From: Flavobacterium cellulosilyticum
GTDB lineage: Bacteria; Bacteroidota; Bacteroidia; Flavobacteriales; Flavobacteriaceae
DNA length: 64,000 bases
NCBI RefSeq assembly: GCF_004349355.1
Contig: NZ_SMFK01000016.1
Span: 25,911 to 89,910 of the forward strand
Direction of reading: 5' to 3'
The translations under genes were made by a program, and so were the position numbers. The stretch's first letter is position 1, and each line of letters starts with the position of its first letter. A model generated the notes under the pieces. It was not told where the DNA came from. It saw only the letters and a program-made list of their open reading frames with translations, and did not search any database. Positions 44,341-52,527 of this stretch are shown here, piece by piece.

Positions 44341-44625
44341 TTAAAGTGAAATTATACCTTCTATTGTTGAAAGTTCAAGGTATTTATCGATTATTTCTTG
44401 AGGATTTTTCATCTGTACATCAACAGATATACTGGTAAATTTACCAGTTTTAGATTTGGTGGTTTTGATCACTGCTCCCATGCAATCAAAAGCCAGTTCT
44501 ACCTGTTCTATATTTTCTTGTAATGATGGAACAATAAATTTAAACAAATACAAAGCCGGCCAAGTGGAACTATTTTCCAACTCAACTTTCAGCCTTTCAT
44601 AAAATTCTTGGGTGTTCTTATCCAT
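44341..44625 (-). CDS. DUF493 family protein
   Basis: 94 residues. FYERLKVELENSSTWPALYLFKFIVPSLQENIEQVELAF and KTGKFTSISVDVQMKNPQEIIDKYLELSTIEGIISL match DUF493 (YbeD-like), a small ACT-like fold. Function unknown; in other bacteria the family has been linked to lipoate or cell-envelope genes. First gene of the DUF493-DUF4290-murA set. TTTTAGTTTTAGGATTTAGG repeats lie just before its start codon. Confidence 0.9.
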   Translation of the reverse strand: MDKNTQEFYERLKVELENSSTWPALYLFKFIVPSLQENIEQVELAFDCMGAVIKTTKSKTGKFTSISVDVQMKNPQEIIDKYLELSTIEGIISL

Positions 44626-45301
44626 TATATACTTAAAATAATAGCAAATATACAGTTTTGATTTTAGTTTTAGGATTTAGGATTTAGGATTTTTATAAAT
44701 AAGAAAAAGCAAACTAAACTATTTTGTATAAATCCCACTTAGATTAATTAATTTCACATACTTATTTACATATCGTGAACAAGGAAATTGGATTCATTAT
44801 TGGCGGACCAAGAACTAGAAAAAGCACAATTATTAATGTTCATTTATAAAATTCGTATTGTTGATATCCAGAAATTTCCAGACAAAATATAGAAAATATT
44901 GAATCGAAAGTCTACTTACTTTTTGTAAATTATTATTAAATAAAAAATTGATGATGCAGAAAAATAATCTCAACAAATTATTTCTATAAATCGTGGAATT
45001 CCAGTTGTTTTTTTGTTGATGGTATTGCAAAGGCAACCGTTATCTTACTCATTTGATATGGCTTGCCGTCAAAATTTTTATCTAAAAATAGTTACTCTAA
45101 CGTCATGTGAAGAAATATACCCAATCAAATATAAAAACTATGAGATCCTCAAAACAACTACTCCAATTCACAATCATCTCGCAGAAACCGATTAAAATCA
45201 CAGCTTTTAAAATATCGAAGTTCAAAGAGAATAGCCGACATAATAGAATTTTATTTACCTTAGGGCGAATTTAACTGATTGTTTAAAGCTTAAACTTACA
45301 A
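44626..45301. other. Long intergenic region before recQ
   Basis: 676 bp with no credible gene. It starts with TTTAGGATTTAGGATTT repeats (44653-44693). Two short frames of about 60 codons on either strand have no recognisable features. A stretch near 44790 reads IGFIIGGP in one frame, a motif seen in RlmH-like proteins, but it is not sustained and may be chance or an old remnant. Confidence 0.4.
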
Positions 45302-47197
45302 ATGCAAACAGCATTAGAAATTCTTCAGAAATACTGGAAACACGACAAATTTAGGTCTCCTCAGGACGAAATAATAAATTCAGTGTTGGAAGGAAAAGAC
45401 ACTTTTGGTTTGATGCCAACGGGTGGCGGGAAATCAATTTGTTTTCAAGTTCCTGCTTTAATGCTAGACGGAATTTGTTTAGTCATTTCACCATTGGTAG
45501 CTTTAATGAAAGACCAAGTGCAACGTCTACAAAAACTCGATATCAAAGCAATAGCTCTAACTGGCGGAATCAAATCGGACGAGATGATCACGCTTTTAGA
45601 TAATTGTGAATTTGGTAATTATAAATTCTTGTATTTATCGCCCGAACGATTGCAATCTGATTGGATTTTAGAGCGAATAAAAAACTTACCCATAAACCTA
45701 ATTGCCATCGATGAAGCCCATTGTGTCTCGCAATGGGGGCATGATTTTAGACCCGCTTATTTAAAGATTAGTAACTTAAAAACTTATTTTCCAAGAGTTC
45801 CTTTTCTGGCACTTACTGCATCGGCTACAAAAACAGTTCTTGAAGATGTAATTATTCAATTAGGATTAGAGCAACCGATACTGTTTAAAAAATCATTCGC
45901 TCGAAAAAACATTGCTTATATGGTTTTCGAAGTAGAGGATAAATTGTATCGAATGGAGCAAATCTTGAAAAAAAATCCACAGTCCTCTATTATTTACGTT
46001 CGAAACAGAAAATCCTGTTACGACATTGCTTCACAATTACAAACCTTAGGATTCAAAACCACATTTTATCACGGAGGTTTATCCGCTAAGGAGAAAGAAA
46101 AAAACATGAATCTTTGGATAAATGAAGAGATTCAAATTATAGTTGCCACCAATGCTTTTGGAATGGGGATTGATAAATCGAATGTAAAAACGATAATTCA
46201 CATTCATCTTCCGGAAAGCATCGAAAGCTATTATCAGGAAGCAGGTCGTGCCGGAAGAGATGGTAATAAAGCTTTTGCTGTACTACTTACCAGTCCTTCT
46301 GATAAGGCTCAAGCCCAAAGTCAATTTATAAACGTCCTTCCAGACAAAAAAATCCTGACTCAGATTTACATTAAAATGTGCGCCTATTTTCAAATTGCTT
46401 ATGGCGAAGGAATTAACGAACAGTATTCCTTTAATTTAAACCACTTTTGTCATAAATATGGGTTTCCAACCTTGAAAACCTACAATGCTATTCAGTTCTT
46501 AGACAGACAAGGTATTCTCAGTTTATCACAGGAATATTCCGAAAAAATCACCATACAATTCATAATTCCGTCTAAAGAGGTGATTCGGTATATGAGTTTG
46601 AATCCAAAAGAGGAAAATGTAATAGTTACATTATTACGAACATATCCCGGTATTTATGAAACTCAAACATCAATAAACGCAACTCTAATAGCTAAGAAAT
46701 CAAATAATGAAGAAAATATGATTCTTTCTATTTTAGAAAAGTTAAAAAATAATGAAATAATAGATTACCACAAAAAGAACAATGATGCTTCTATTACGTT
46801 CCTTGAAATTAGAGAAGATGAAAGAACAATTAATCGTGTTTCTAAATACCTAGAAAAACAAAATTTACAAAAAGTCGCCCAATTTGAATCGGTTTTAAAT
46901 TATGTCAATGAAAAGAAGGTGTGCAAAAGCAAATTAATTTTGGGCTATTTTGGAGAAAAAACCAATGTCGATTGCGGAATTTGTTCTTATTGTATTTCAA
47001 AGAAAACAAAACCCGAGAGCACTACTTTAATTGCAAATCAAATTATTGAAATATTAAAAACCCAGGATTTAAGTTCAAGAGAAATTCAAAAATTAACTAA
47101 AAAGACAGAAGACGATGTTATCTTTGCCTTACAAAACTTATTGGATAAAGATAAAATAGCGGTAAAACCGAATAATAAATATACTTTAAAACGATAA
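45302..47197 (+). CDS. recQ: ATP-dependent DNA helicase RecQ
   Basis: 631 residues. Helicase motifs are complete: motif I TGGGKS (within MPTGGGKSICFQVPAL), motif II DEAH (IDEAHCVSQWGHDFRPAYLK), motif III ALTASA, motif V/VI in ATNAFGMGIDKSNVKTIIHIHLP and QEAGRAGRDG. The zinc-binding subdomain has CKSKLILGYFGEKTNVDCGICSYC (four Cys). A recognisable HRDC domain is not obvious, so it resembles the short type. 3'-5' unwinding in recombination and repair. Confidence 0.96.
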   Translation: MQTALEILQKYWKHDKFRSPQDEIINSVLEGKDTFGLMPTGGGKSICFQVPALMLDGICLVISPLVALMKDQVQRLQKLDIKAIALTGGIKSDEMITLLDNCEFGNYKFLYLSPERLQSDWILERIKNLPINLIAIDEAHCVSQWGHDFRPAYLKISNLKTYFPRVPFLALTASATKTVLEDVIIQLGLEQPILFKKSFARKNIAYMVFEVEDKLYRMEQILKKNPQSSIIYVRNRKSCYDIASQLQTLGFKTTFYHGGLSAKEKEKNMNLWINEEIQIIVATNAFGMGIDKSNVKTIIHIHLPESIESYYQEAGRAGRDGNKAFAVLLTSPSDKAQAQSQFINVLPDKKILTQIYIKMCAYFQIAYGEGINEQYSFNLNHFCHKYGFPTLKTYNAIQFLDRQGILSLSQEYSEKITIQFIIPSKEVIRYMSLNPKEENVIVTLLRTYPGIYETQTSINATLIAKKSNNEENMILSILEKLKNNEIIDYHKKNNDASITFLEIREDERTINRVSKYLEKQNLQKVAQFESVLNYVNEKKVCKSKLILGYFGEKTNVDCGICSYCISKKTKPESTTLIANQIIEILKTQDLSSREIQKLTKKTEDDVIFALQNLLDKDKIAVKPNNKYTLKR

Positions 47198-47298
47198 AAA
47201 TCCAATCTCCACCACTCCCAGAAGGGAAAGGAGCCGAAACTTAAAAAAAGTTATTTATCCTACTATGTATATTTCATAGTTATAAAAAATAAAACATA

Positions 47299-48246
47299 AT
47301 GAATCAATTAAGAATCGTATTTATGGGAACGCCAGAATTTGCAGTTGGTATTCTGGATACTATAATCAAAAACAATTACAATGTTGTAGGAATCATCACC
47401 GCAGCAGACAAACCAGCAGGTCGAGGACAAAAAATAAAATATTCGGCGGTAAAAGAATATGCTTTGGCCAATAAGTTGACTTTACTTCAACCGACAAGTT
47501 TAAAAGACGAAGGGTTTTTAGCGGAATTGAAAGCTTTAAACGCCAATTTACAAATTGTCGTTGCTTTTAGAATGTTGCCAGAAGTAGTTTGGAAAATGCC
47601 TGAATTAGGAACTTTTAATCTTCATGCTTCCTTATTACCTAATTATAGAGGTGCAGCCCCGATAAATTGGGCAATAATTAATGGAGATACAAAAACTGGG
47701 GTAAGCACATTCTTTATCGATGATAAGATAGATACAGGAGCAATTATTTTAAGTGCGGAAACTGATATTGTATCAGATGAAAATGTGGGCCATTTGCACG
47801 ATAGATTAATGGTTTTAGGAAGTGAAACAGTTTTAGACACATTGAAACTAATCGAAAAAGGAAATTTTAATACCATTATTCAAAAAGACAATCCCGAAAT
47901 AAAAACAGCCTACAAGTTAAATAAGGAAAATTGTAAAATTGATTGGTCAAAATCAGCCTTTGAAATATATAATCTAATACGCGGACTGAATCCCTATCCT
48001 TCAGCTTGGTGCTATTTCAATGATAAAAACGAGGAATGGAATGTCAAGATTCACGATGCAAAAATAATCACGGAAAACCATAATTATCAAATAGGCAGCT
48101 TGATTTGCAGTAAAAAAGAAATGAAAATCGCAGTAAAAAACGCGTTTATTGAGGTGCTTAGTTTACAATTTCCAGGAAAAAAGAAGATGAATACTACAGA
48201 ATTTTTGAATGGGATCACATTTTCTGTTGATGCAAAAGTACATTAA
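47299..48246 (+). CDS. fmt: Methionyl-tRNA formyltransferase
   Basis: 315 residues. The formyltransferase core has RIVFMGTPEFAVGIL, the ASLLPNYRGAAPINWAIINGDTKTGVSTF loop holding the catalytic Asn/His region, and a C-terminal domain (NKENCKIDWSKSAFEIYNLIRGLNPYPSAWCYF). It formylates initiator Met-tRNA. Length is normal. Confidence 0.97.
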   Translation: MNQLRIVFMGTPEFAVGILDTIIKNNYNVVGIITAADKPAGRGQKIKYSAVKEYALANKLTLLQPTSLKDEGFLAELKALNANLQIVVAFRMLPEVVWKMPELGTFNLHASLLPNYRGAAPINWAIINGDTKTGVSTFFIDDKIDTGAIILSAETDIVSDENVGHLHDRLMVLGSETVLDTLKLIEKGNFNTIIQKDNPEIKTAYKLNKENCKIDWSKSAFEIYNLIRGLNPYPSAWCYFNDKNEEWNVKIHDAKIITENHNYQIGSLICSKKEMKIAVKNAFIEVLSLQFPGKKKMNTTEFLNGITFSVDAKVH

Positions 48247-48351
48247 CTCCAATAAAATAGGAGTTATTTGATGTTTTTTAATGGATTCACATCTCTTTAT
48301 GAACAAAAAAAATAAGTTATTAACAAATCGAGCTAAATTTATGAAAAACGC

Positions 48352-48381
48352 TTGTGAGGTAAGTAATTCCTGCTAAATTTG
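48352..48381 (+). promoter_or_regulatory. Promoter of the HU gene
   Basis: TTG (48352-48354), 19 bp, TAAATTTG (48374-48381), an exact Bacteroidetes consensus match, about 47 bp before the start codon. Confidence 0.8.
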
Positions 48382-48427
48382 TTCTATTAACAAAGTTTTT
48401 TTAACCAACATTTAATAACTAAATATT

Positions 48428-48700
48428 ATGAACAAATCAGAATTAATTGACGCTATCGCTGCTGATGCAGGAATTACAAAAGCTGCTGCAAAACTAGCTT
48501 TAGAATCATTTTTAGGTAACGTAGGTGGTACTTTGAAAAAAGGTGGAAGAGTATCTTTAGTAGGTTTCGGATCTTGGTCAGTATCTGCAAGAGCTGCAAG
48601 AGATGGAAGAAATCCTCAAACAGGAAATACAATTAAAATTGCTGCTAAAAATGTAGTGAAATTTAAAGCAGGTGCAGACTTAGAAGGAGCTGTAAACTAA
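48428..48700 (+). CDS. hup: DNA-binding protein HU
   Basis: 90 residues. MNKSELIDAIAADAGITKAAAKLALESFLGNVGGTLKKGGRVSLVGFGSWSVSARAARDGRNPQTGNTIKIAAKNVVKFKAG is a full HU sequence, with the GFGSW and RNPQTG arm motifs. Small DNA-bending nucleoid protein, likely highly expressed, with its own promoter and terminator. Confidence 0.98.
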   Translation: MNKSELIDAIAADAGITKAAAKLALESFLGNVGGTLKKGGRVSLVGFGSWSVSARAARDGRNPQTGNTIKIAAKNVVKFKAGADLEGAVN

Positions 48701-48722
48701 TCTAAGATTTCTAAAATATAAC

Positions 48723-48750
48723 AAAAACCTTCCTTTGGAAGGTTTTTTTA
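48723..48750 (+). terminator. Terminator after HU
   Basis: 11-bp arms AAAAACCTTCC and GGAAGGTTTTT with a 3-nt loop, then more T. Confidence 0.9.
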
Positions 48751-48818
48751 TGCACTTCAACGACTTTTTTAGGTAGTTTTTTAAAAAAAATCTTAACTTT
48801 AATTAAAAATGTAAAGCT

Positions 48819-49379
48819 ATGATTTCCGATAAAATAGAGAAAGGACATTTGCTTATTGCAGAACCTTCAATAAGTGGTGATTTATCATTTAATAGATCCG
48901 TAATCCTTCTAGCTGACCATAATAAAAATGGCTCCGTAGGTTTTATAATTAACAAACCCTTAAAATATACTATACAAGATTTGATTCCTGATATCAAAGC
49001 AACTTTCAAGATTTATAACGGAGGCCCTGTAGAGCAAGACAATCTTTATTTTATACATAATATACCCGATTTAATACCAAATAGTATTGAAATATCAAAT
49101 GGAATATATTGGGGAGGTGAATATGAAACTACGAAAGAATTGATCAACAAAGGTAAAATTAACAAAAATAATATTCGTTTCTTTTTAGGCTATACTGGCT
49201 GGGAAGAAGACCAACTTGAAACCGAAATGGAAGAATGTTCTTGGATTCTTACTAAGAATAATTATCGTAATAAAATAATTGGTAAATCAGCCTCTCATTT
49301 TTGGAAAAAACAAATTATGGAGCTCGGAGGAACTTATCAAATTTGGTCTAATTCACCCGAAAATCCAGGATTTAATTAG
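48819..49379 (+). CDS. YqgE/AlgH family protein
   Basis: 186 residues. MISDKIEKGHLLIAEPSISGDLSFNRSVILLADHNKNGSVGFIINKPL and YNGGPVEQDNLYFIHN, FFLGYTGWEEDQLETEMEECSWI match the family closely. Function unresolved in most species. It overlaps the convergent aminotransferase gene by 8 bp at their 3' ends. Confidence 0.95.
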   Translation: MISDKIEKGHLLIAEPSISGDLSFNRSVILLADHNKNGSVGFIINKPLKYTIQDLIPDIKATFKIYNGGPVEQDNLYFIHNIPDLIPNSIEISNGIYWGGEYETTKELINKGKINKNNIRFFLGYTGWEEDQLETEMEECSWILTKNNYRNKIIGKSASHFWKKQIMELGGTYQIWSNSPENPGFN

Positions 49380-50208
49380 CTATAAATTCGTTTAGTTTTT
49401 GAACTAATAAAGTTGAAAAATTAGCTGTAAAATCCTTTTTACGATACCTACTAATAGGCTGTACACCCATAATTACATTGGTAATAAACAATTCGTCCGC
49501 TTTTTGAAGTTCAAATGGAGAAATTACCTCTTCTACAACTTCAATGTTTTCAATACTTCGAGCAATCGCTACTATTTGTTTTCTCATTACACCATTCAAA
49601 CAACCCTCAGAAACTGGTGGTGTAATTAGAGTATTTCCTTTCAACATAAAAATATTGCCTTGCAATGCTTCAATTACATTTTTGCTGTCATTTAACAACA
49701 AACAATTGTCAAGACCGTTCTCATTTGCAAAAATACTTGCTGTAATATTTATAATTTTGTTTGTTGATTTTATGGATGATAACAATTGTTTGGCTACATA
49801 GAAATCCGTATACAAATCAACTATATACTCTTTTTGATTACCTAGATACAGTTTGTTTTCTAATGATTCTGCTGTAATCAAAAAAGAAACTGTATTTGTC
49901 TTAGGCAAATAATACCCACCGTCATTTCTATAAACAGTAATTCGGGCTCTAGCAGAATTTATAGTATTTTTTGTACTTGCCAACATCAATATTTGTTCTT
50001 CTAAATATTCCATTGTAAAATTCATAGGAATTTCCATACGAAGAATACGCATAGATGACATCAACCTGAAATAATGATCCTCTAAAAAAAGAATTTTAGA
50101 ATCTACTAATTTAACTGTTTCAAAAACAGCATCACCATACAAAAAGGCACGATTACAAGTCAATAAATTAGAATCTTGTGAAACTATAGAACCATTAAAA
50201 TTAATCAT
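49372..50208 (-). CDS. Aminotransferase class IV (aminodeoxychorismate lyase-like)
   Basis: 278 residues. The PLP fold type IV pattern is visible: FLYGDAVFETVKLVDSKILFLEDHYFRL, the Lys region SSIKSTNKIINITASIFANENGLDNCLLLNDSKNVIEALQGNIFML, and ITPPVSEGCLNGVMRKQIVAIA. The length and LPKTNTVSF segment fit ADC lyase, which makes p-aminobenzoate for folate, or a branched-chain/D-amino acid aminotransferase relative. Convergent with YqgE. Confidence 0.88.
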   Translation of the reverse strand: MINFNGSIVSQDSNLLTCNRAFLYGDAVFETVKLVDSKILFLEDHYFRLMSSMRILRMEIPMNFTMEYLEEQILMLASTKNTINSARARITVYRNDGGYYLPKTNTVSFLITAESLENKLYLGNQKEYIVDLYTDFYVAKQLLSSIKSTNKIINITASIFANENGLDNCLLLNDSKNVIEALQGNIFMLKGNTLITPPVSEGCLNGVMRKQIVAIARSIENIEVVEEVISPFELQKADELFITNVIMGVQPISRYRKKDFTANFSTLLVQKLNEFIAN

Positions 50209-50213
50209 AAAAA

Positions 50214-50236
50214 AACCCTGAATTTAATTCAGGGCA
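50214..50236 (-). terminator. Terminator after the START-like gene
   Basis: CCCTGAAT and ATTCAGGG with a 3-nt loop, then a T-run on the minus strand. Confidence 0.9.
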
Positions 50237-50262
50237 AATATATGTTTAAAAATGCAATTTTA

Positions 50263-50655
50263 CTATACAGAACCAATCACATGTTTAAGGTCCGAAATTT
50301 GATTTTCCCATAACAAGGTTGCTTCACTGATTTCGTCTTTAAATGCAAAGTCAATTACCATTAATGAAACGTCTTTAGTAATTTCGTCTACCAAAATATT
50401 TAACTCAAAAAAATACTCTGTATCTTTACTATTTCCGTCAACCCATTTGAATCGCACCTTTTCTCCTGATTTTTTAGAACAAAGTCTTGCTTTTTCTTCG
50501 GAATCATCCCATATAAATGTGAAAAACTCACCACGAGAATTAACATTATCCGCAAACCATTCTGATAATCCAGAAGGAGTTGAAATATATTGATATAATA
50601 ATTGAGGAGAAGAATTTATTGGAAATTCTATTTCATATTTTATTTTTGGATCCAT
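50263..50655 (-). CDS. START-like/AHSA1-type domain protein
   Basis: 130 residues. MDPKIKYEIEFPINSSPQLLYQYISTPSGLSEWFADNVNSRGEFFTFIWDDSEEKARLCSKK is the START/SRPBCC opening, followed by a beta-strand set and a C-terminal helix (EATLLWENQISDLKHVIGSV). Small hydrophobic-ligand or Hsp90-cochaperone-like fold; function unknown. Confidence 0.88.
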   Translation of the reverse strand: MDPKIKYEIEFPINSSPQLLYQYISTPSGLSEWFADNVNSRGEFFTFIWDDSEEKARLCSKKSGEKVRFKWVDGNSKDTEYFFELNILVDEITKDVSLMVIDFAFKDEISEATLLWENQISDLKHVIGSV

Positions 50656-50743
50656 GGGCTAAAACTAATTTTGTCGAAATGTATAGAATATAAAGCCAAA
50701 AAAAAAGCCTTTTTAAAAATATTTTTATTTAATGCAATTATAC

Positions 50744-50773
50744 TTGCAAGCTGCAATTTAATTTTTATATTTG
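50744..50773 (+). promoter_or_regulatory. Promoter of tRNA-Met
   Basis: TTG (50744-50746), 19 bp, TATATTTG (50766-50773), an exact consensus match, 36 bp before the tRNA. Confidence 0.85.
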
Positions 50774-50809
50774 CACCCGCATTGAAAGATGGTTTGCATC
50801 TGAAAATAT

Positions 50810-50883
50810 GGCGAGGTAGCTCAGTCGGTTAGAGCGCAGGATTCATAACCCTGAGGTCACGAGTTCAAATCTCGTTCTCGCTA
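50810..50883 (+). tRNA. tRNA-Met (CAT), elongator type
   Basis: 74 nt folding as a tRNA: acceptor GGCGAGG with TCTCGCT (ends in G-U pairs), D-arm GCTC-GAGC, anticodon loop TTCATAA with anticodon CAT, T-arm ACGAG-TTCAAAT-CTCGT. The anticodon stem lacks the three G-C pairs of initiator tRNA, so it is the elongator, or an Ile tRNA if C34 is modified. The 3' CCA is not encoded. Confidence 0.95.
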
Positions 50884-50905
50884 CAAACTTAAAGTTTTGA
50901 AAATC

Positions 50906-50937
50906 ACGGATTAGCACCAACTGATCCGTTTTTTTAT
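50906..50937 (+). terminator. Terminator after tRNA-Met
   Basis: ACGGAT (50906-50911) and ATCCGT (50924-50929) followed by a T-run. Confidence 0.75.
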
Positions 50938-51238
50938 GCCTAAACTTTTAATGCTCACACACAATTGATCAAGTCGAAAAGCTGTGGGGAAATATAAAAT
51001 TTGATTTGATCCCAATTATTTTACATATAAATGTTACTATTCCTTAAATCAAAGTCAAAAACATCCTTTTTTAAATTTTGCAAATAATTTATGTGCTAGC
51101 AATTTTAAAACCGGACTATATATTCATTAATCTGGAATCCAATTTTCTATTTTAACTTCTTTACCTACCACATATATTCTGCATTCCCCCTACTTATTAT
51201 TTTTTTAAACCCAATATTTACTCAAAAAACAATCTTTT

Positions 51239-51693
51239 GATTTAGAAAATAAATAATTTCCAAAAAATGAAGGATTTATTTTAAATGTAGATTCTAGTAA
51301 CAGGCACCATAAACAAGCTTTATTAGGCTTTTAAATGAAAAATCTACCGACGATATGAAGTATAGGCATGATCAGATTCATATTGATGTTTTACCAAATG
51401 ACATTTATTTTTTAAATAAAGGAAAACAATTTATGCAATACTGTACAAATCAAACATCTTCAAAAAGGTAATTTACTTTTAATTGAAAGCAACTTAGTAA
51501 ATAATACTTTAAAAAAATTGCCTTTATTTAACATGCTACGGCAAACTTTAGCAACTTGTAAAATTGTCAATCAGGATCATCAAAATTATCAAATTTCCAT
51601 TAAAATTGATGTCTTGACATATACATTATTATACTTAAATACTCTGATGGAGAAATAAATAAAACATCCATAACAAATAAACAAGTCAAATAG
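51239..51693 (+). pseudogene. Decayed C-terminal remnant of a T9SS-exported protein
   Basis: No full open frame, but pieces in different frames align with the C-terminal part of the 1499-residue protein downstream. One frame gives NVDSSNRHHKQALLGF (compare FNSNNGYHRQILLGF). A frame change at about 51332 gives NEKSTDDMKYRHDQIHIDVL and then PNDIYFLNKGKQ (compare MNEKATDGMDYGYDAINFDD and FPNDMYFLTEEN). About 90 residues are then missing, and the rest matches the T9SS sorting domain: GNLLLIESNLVNNTLKKL, a region of the FNMLRQ type, and, after another shift, DIYIIILKYSDGEINK (compare SGIYIVKLTTTTGEISK). At least two frameshifts, an internal stop (51257) and a deletion mark it as a pseudogene. Confidence 0.8.
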
Positions 51694-51718
51694 AAAATAA
51701 ACTAAAAGTGTCTATTTA

Positions 51719-51765
51719 AAAAAGCCTTCTGTTTTCCTTATAGAGCAGAAGGCTTTTTGCAATAA
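51719..51765 (+). terminator. Terminator after the T9SS remnant
   Basis: 13-bp perfect arms AAAAAGCCTTCTG (51719-51731) and CAGAAGGCTTTTT (51746-51758). It has outlived the decayed gene before it. Confidence 0.85.
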
Positions 51766-52244
51766 AATTAAAATTTTAAATTAACTGTTTGATCTATTTC
51801 TTACTTTTAATAAGTAAATAATGTATTTTATCGTTGTTTTATGTATTTAAACGTTATATTTCAATTATTATTAAATAATTATTTCTATTTTTATTGCCTG
51901 ATAGAGCTACTTAATTTAAAAAACATATAAATAGTAATTTACTGAACCATAATATTTTAGAATATTATAGATAATCGAAAATGTAATTTATAGATTGATC
52001 CGATTTTTTTTAAATTATTTATAAAACGTGCTGCATTAATTCAAATAAAAACAATAGTAAAAAAAAGGAATTAAAGAATAACATTTATCATATAATCTGA
52101 CGAAACAGACATAAAACGATTAATGACAACTAATAATCTAAAATTGTAAATAAATTATAGATTATCCTCATTTTTAAAAATGAGGCATTTAGTAAGATAC
52201 AATTGTAAGTAAAAAATAATAACGATTCCCCAAATCTAAATTAT
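51766..52244. other. AT-rich intergenic stretch with two dyads
   Basis: About 480 bp with no gene. It holds the perfect 20-bp palindrome CCTCATTTTTAAAAATGAGG (52166-52185), and just before it the inverted pair TAATCTA (52134-52140) and TAGATTA (52158-52164). Confidence 0.45.
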
Positions 52245-52508
52245 ATGGAAAATAATTACCTACCTCTAAAAAGGACCTACACCTTTTTAAATTTATTAAT
52301 GCTATCCTATATTGGGTTTACACAAACAACTCATGAAGCGACTTTTTTACAAAGCGTTTTTGCAGTTACACCTTAAAATAATCCAAAATATACCAACGGA
52401 GATTTTAATATCAATTATTTAAATAATTCTGTTCATGTAGGCACTAAAGTAAAACATGCCTTTAAGAATAATTCTTTAGCCAAAACCTTCCATATTAAAA
52501 TAATATAA
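52245..52508 (+). pseudogene. Short ORF cut by one in-frame stop
   Basis: An ATG at 52245 opens a frame that reads 43 codons to a TAA at 52374 and then continues in the same frame for 44 more codons to TAA at 52506: before the stop FLQSVFAVTP, after it NNPKYTNGDFNINYLNNSVHVGTKVKH. A single C-to-T change of a Gln codon would explain the break. Alternatively the frame is only the start of a secreted protein lost by deletion. No family recognised. Confidence 0.4.
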
Positions 52509-52527
52509 TTTAAATACAAATTAAATT

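Noticed and set aside
44833..45195. Two short frames of about 60-67 codons before recQ
   Set aside because: No recognisable motif, composition unlike neighbours and overlap of opposite strands; treated as chance in AT-rich DNA.
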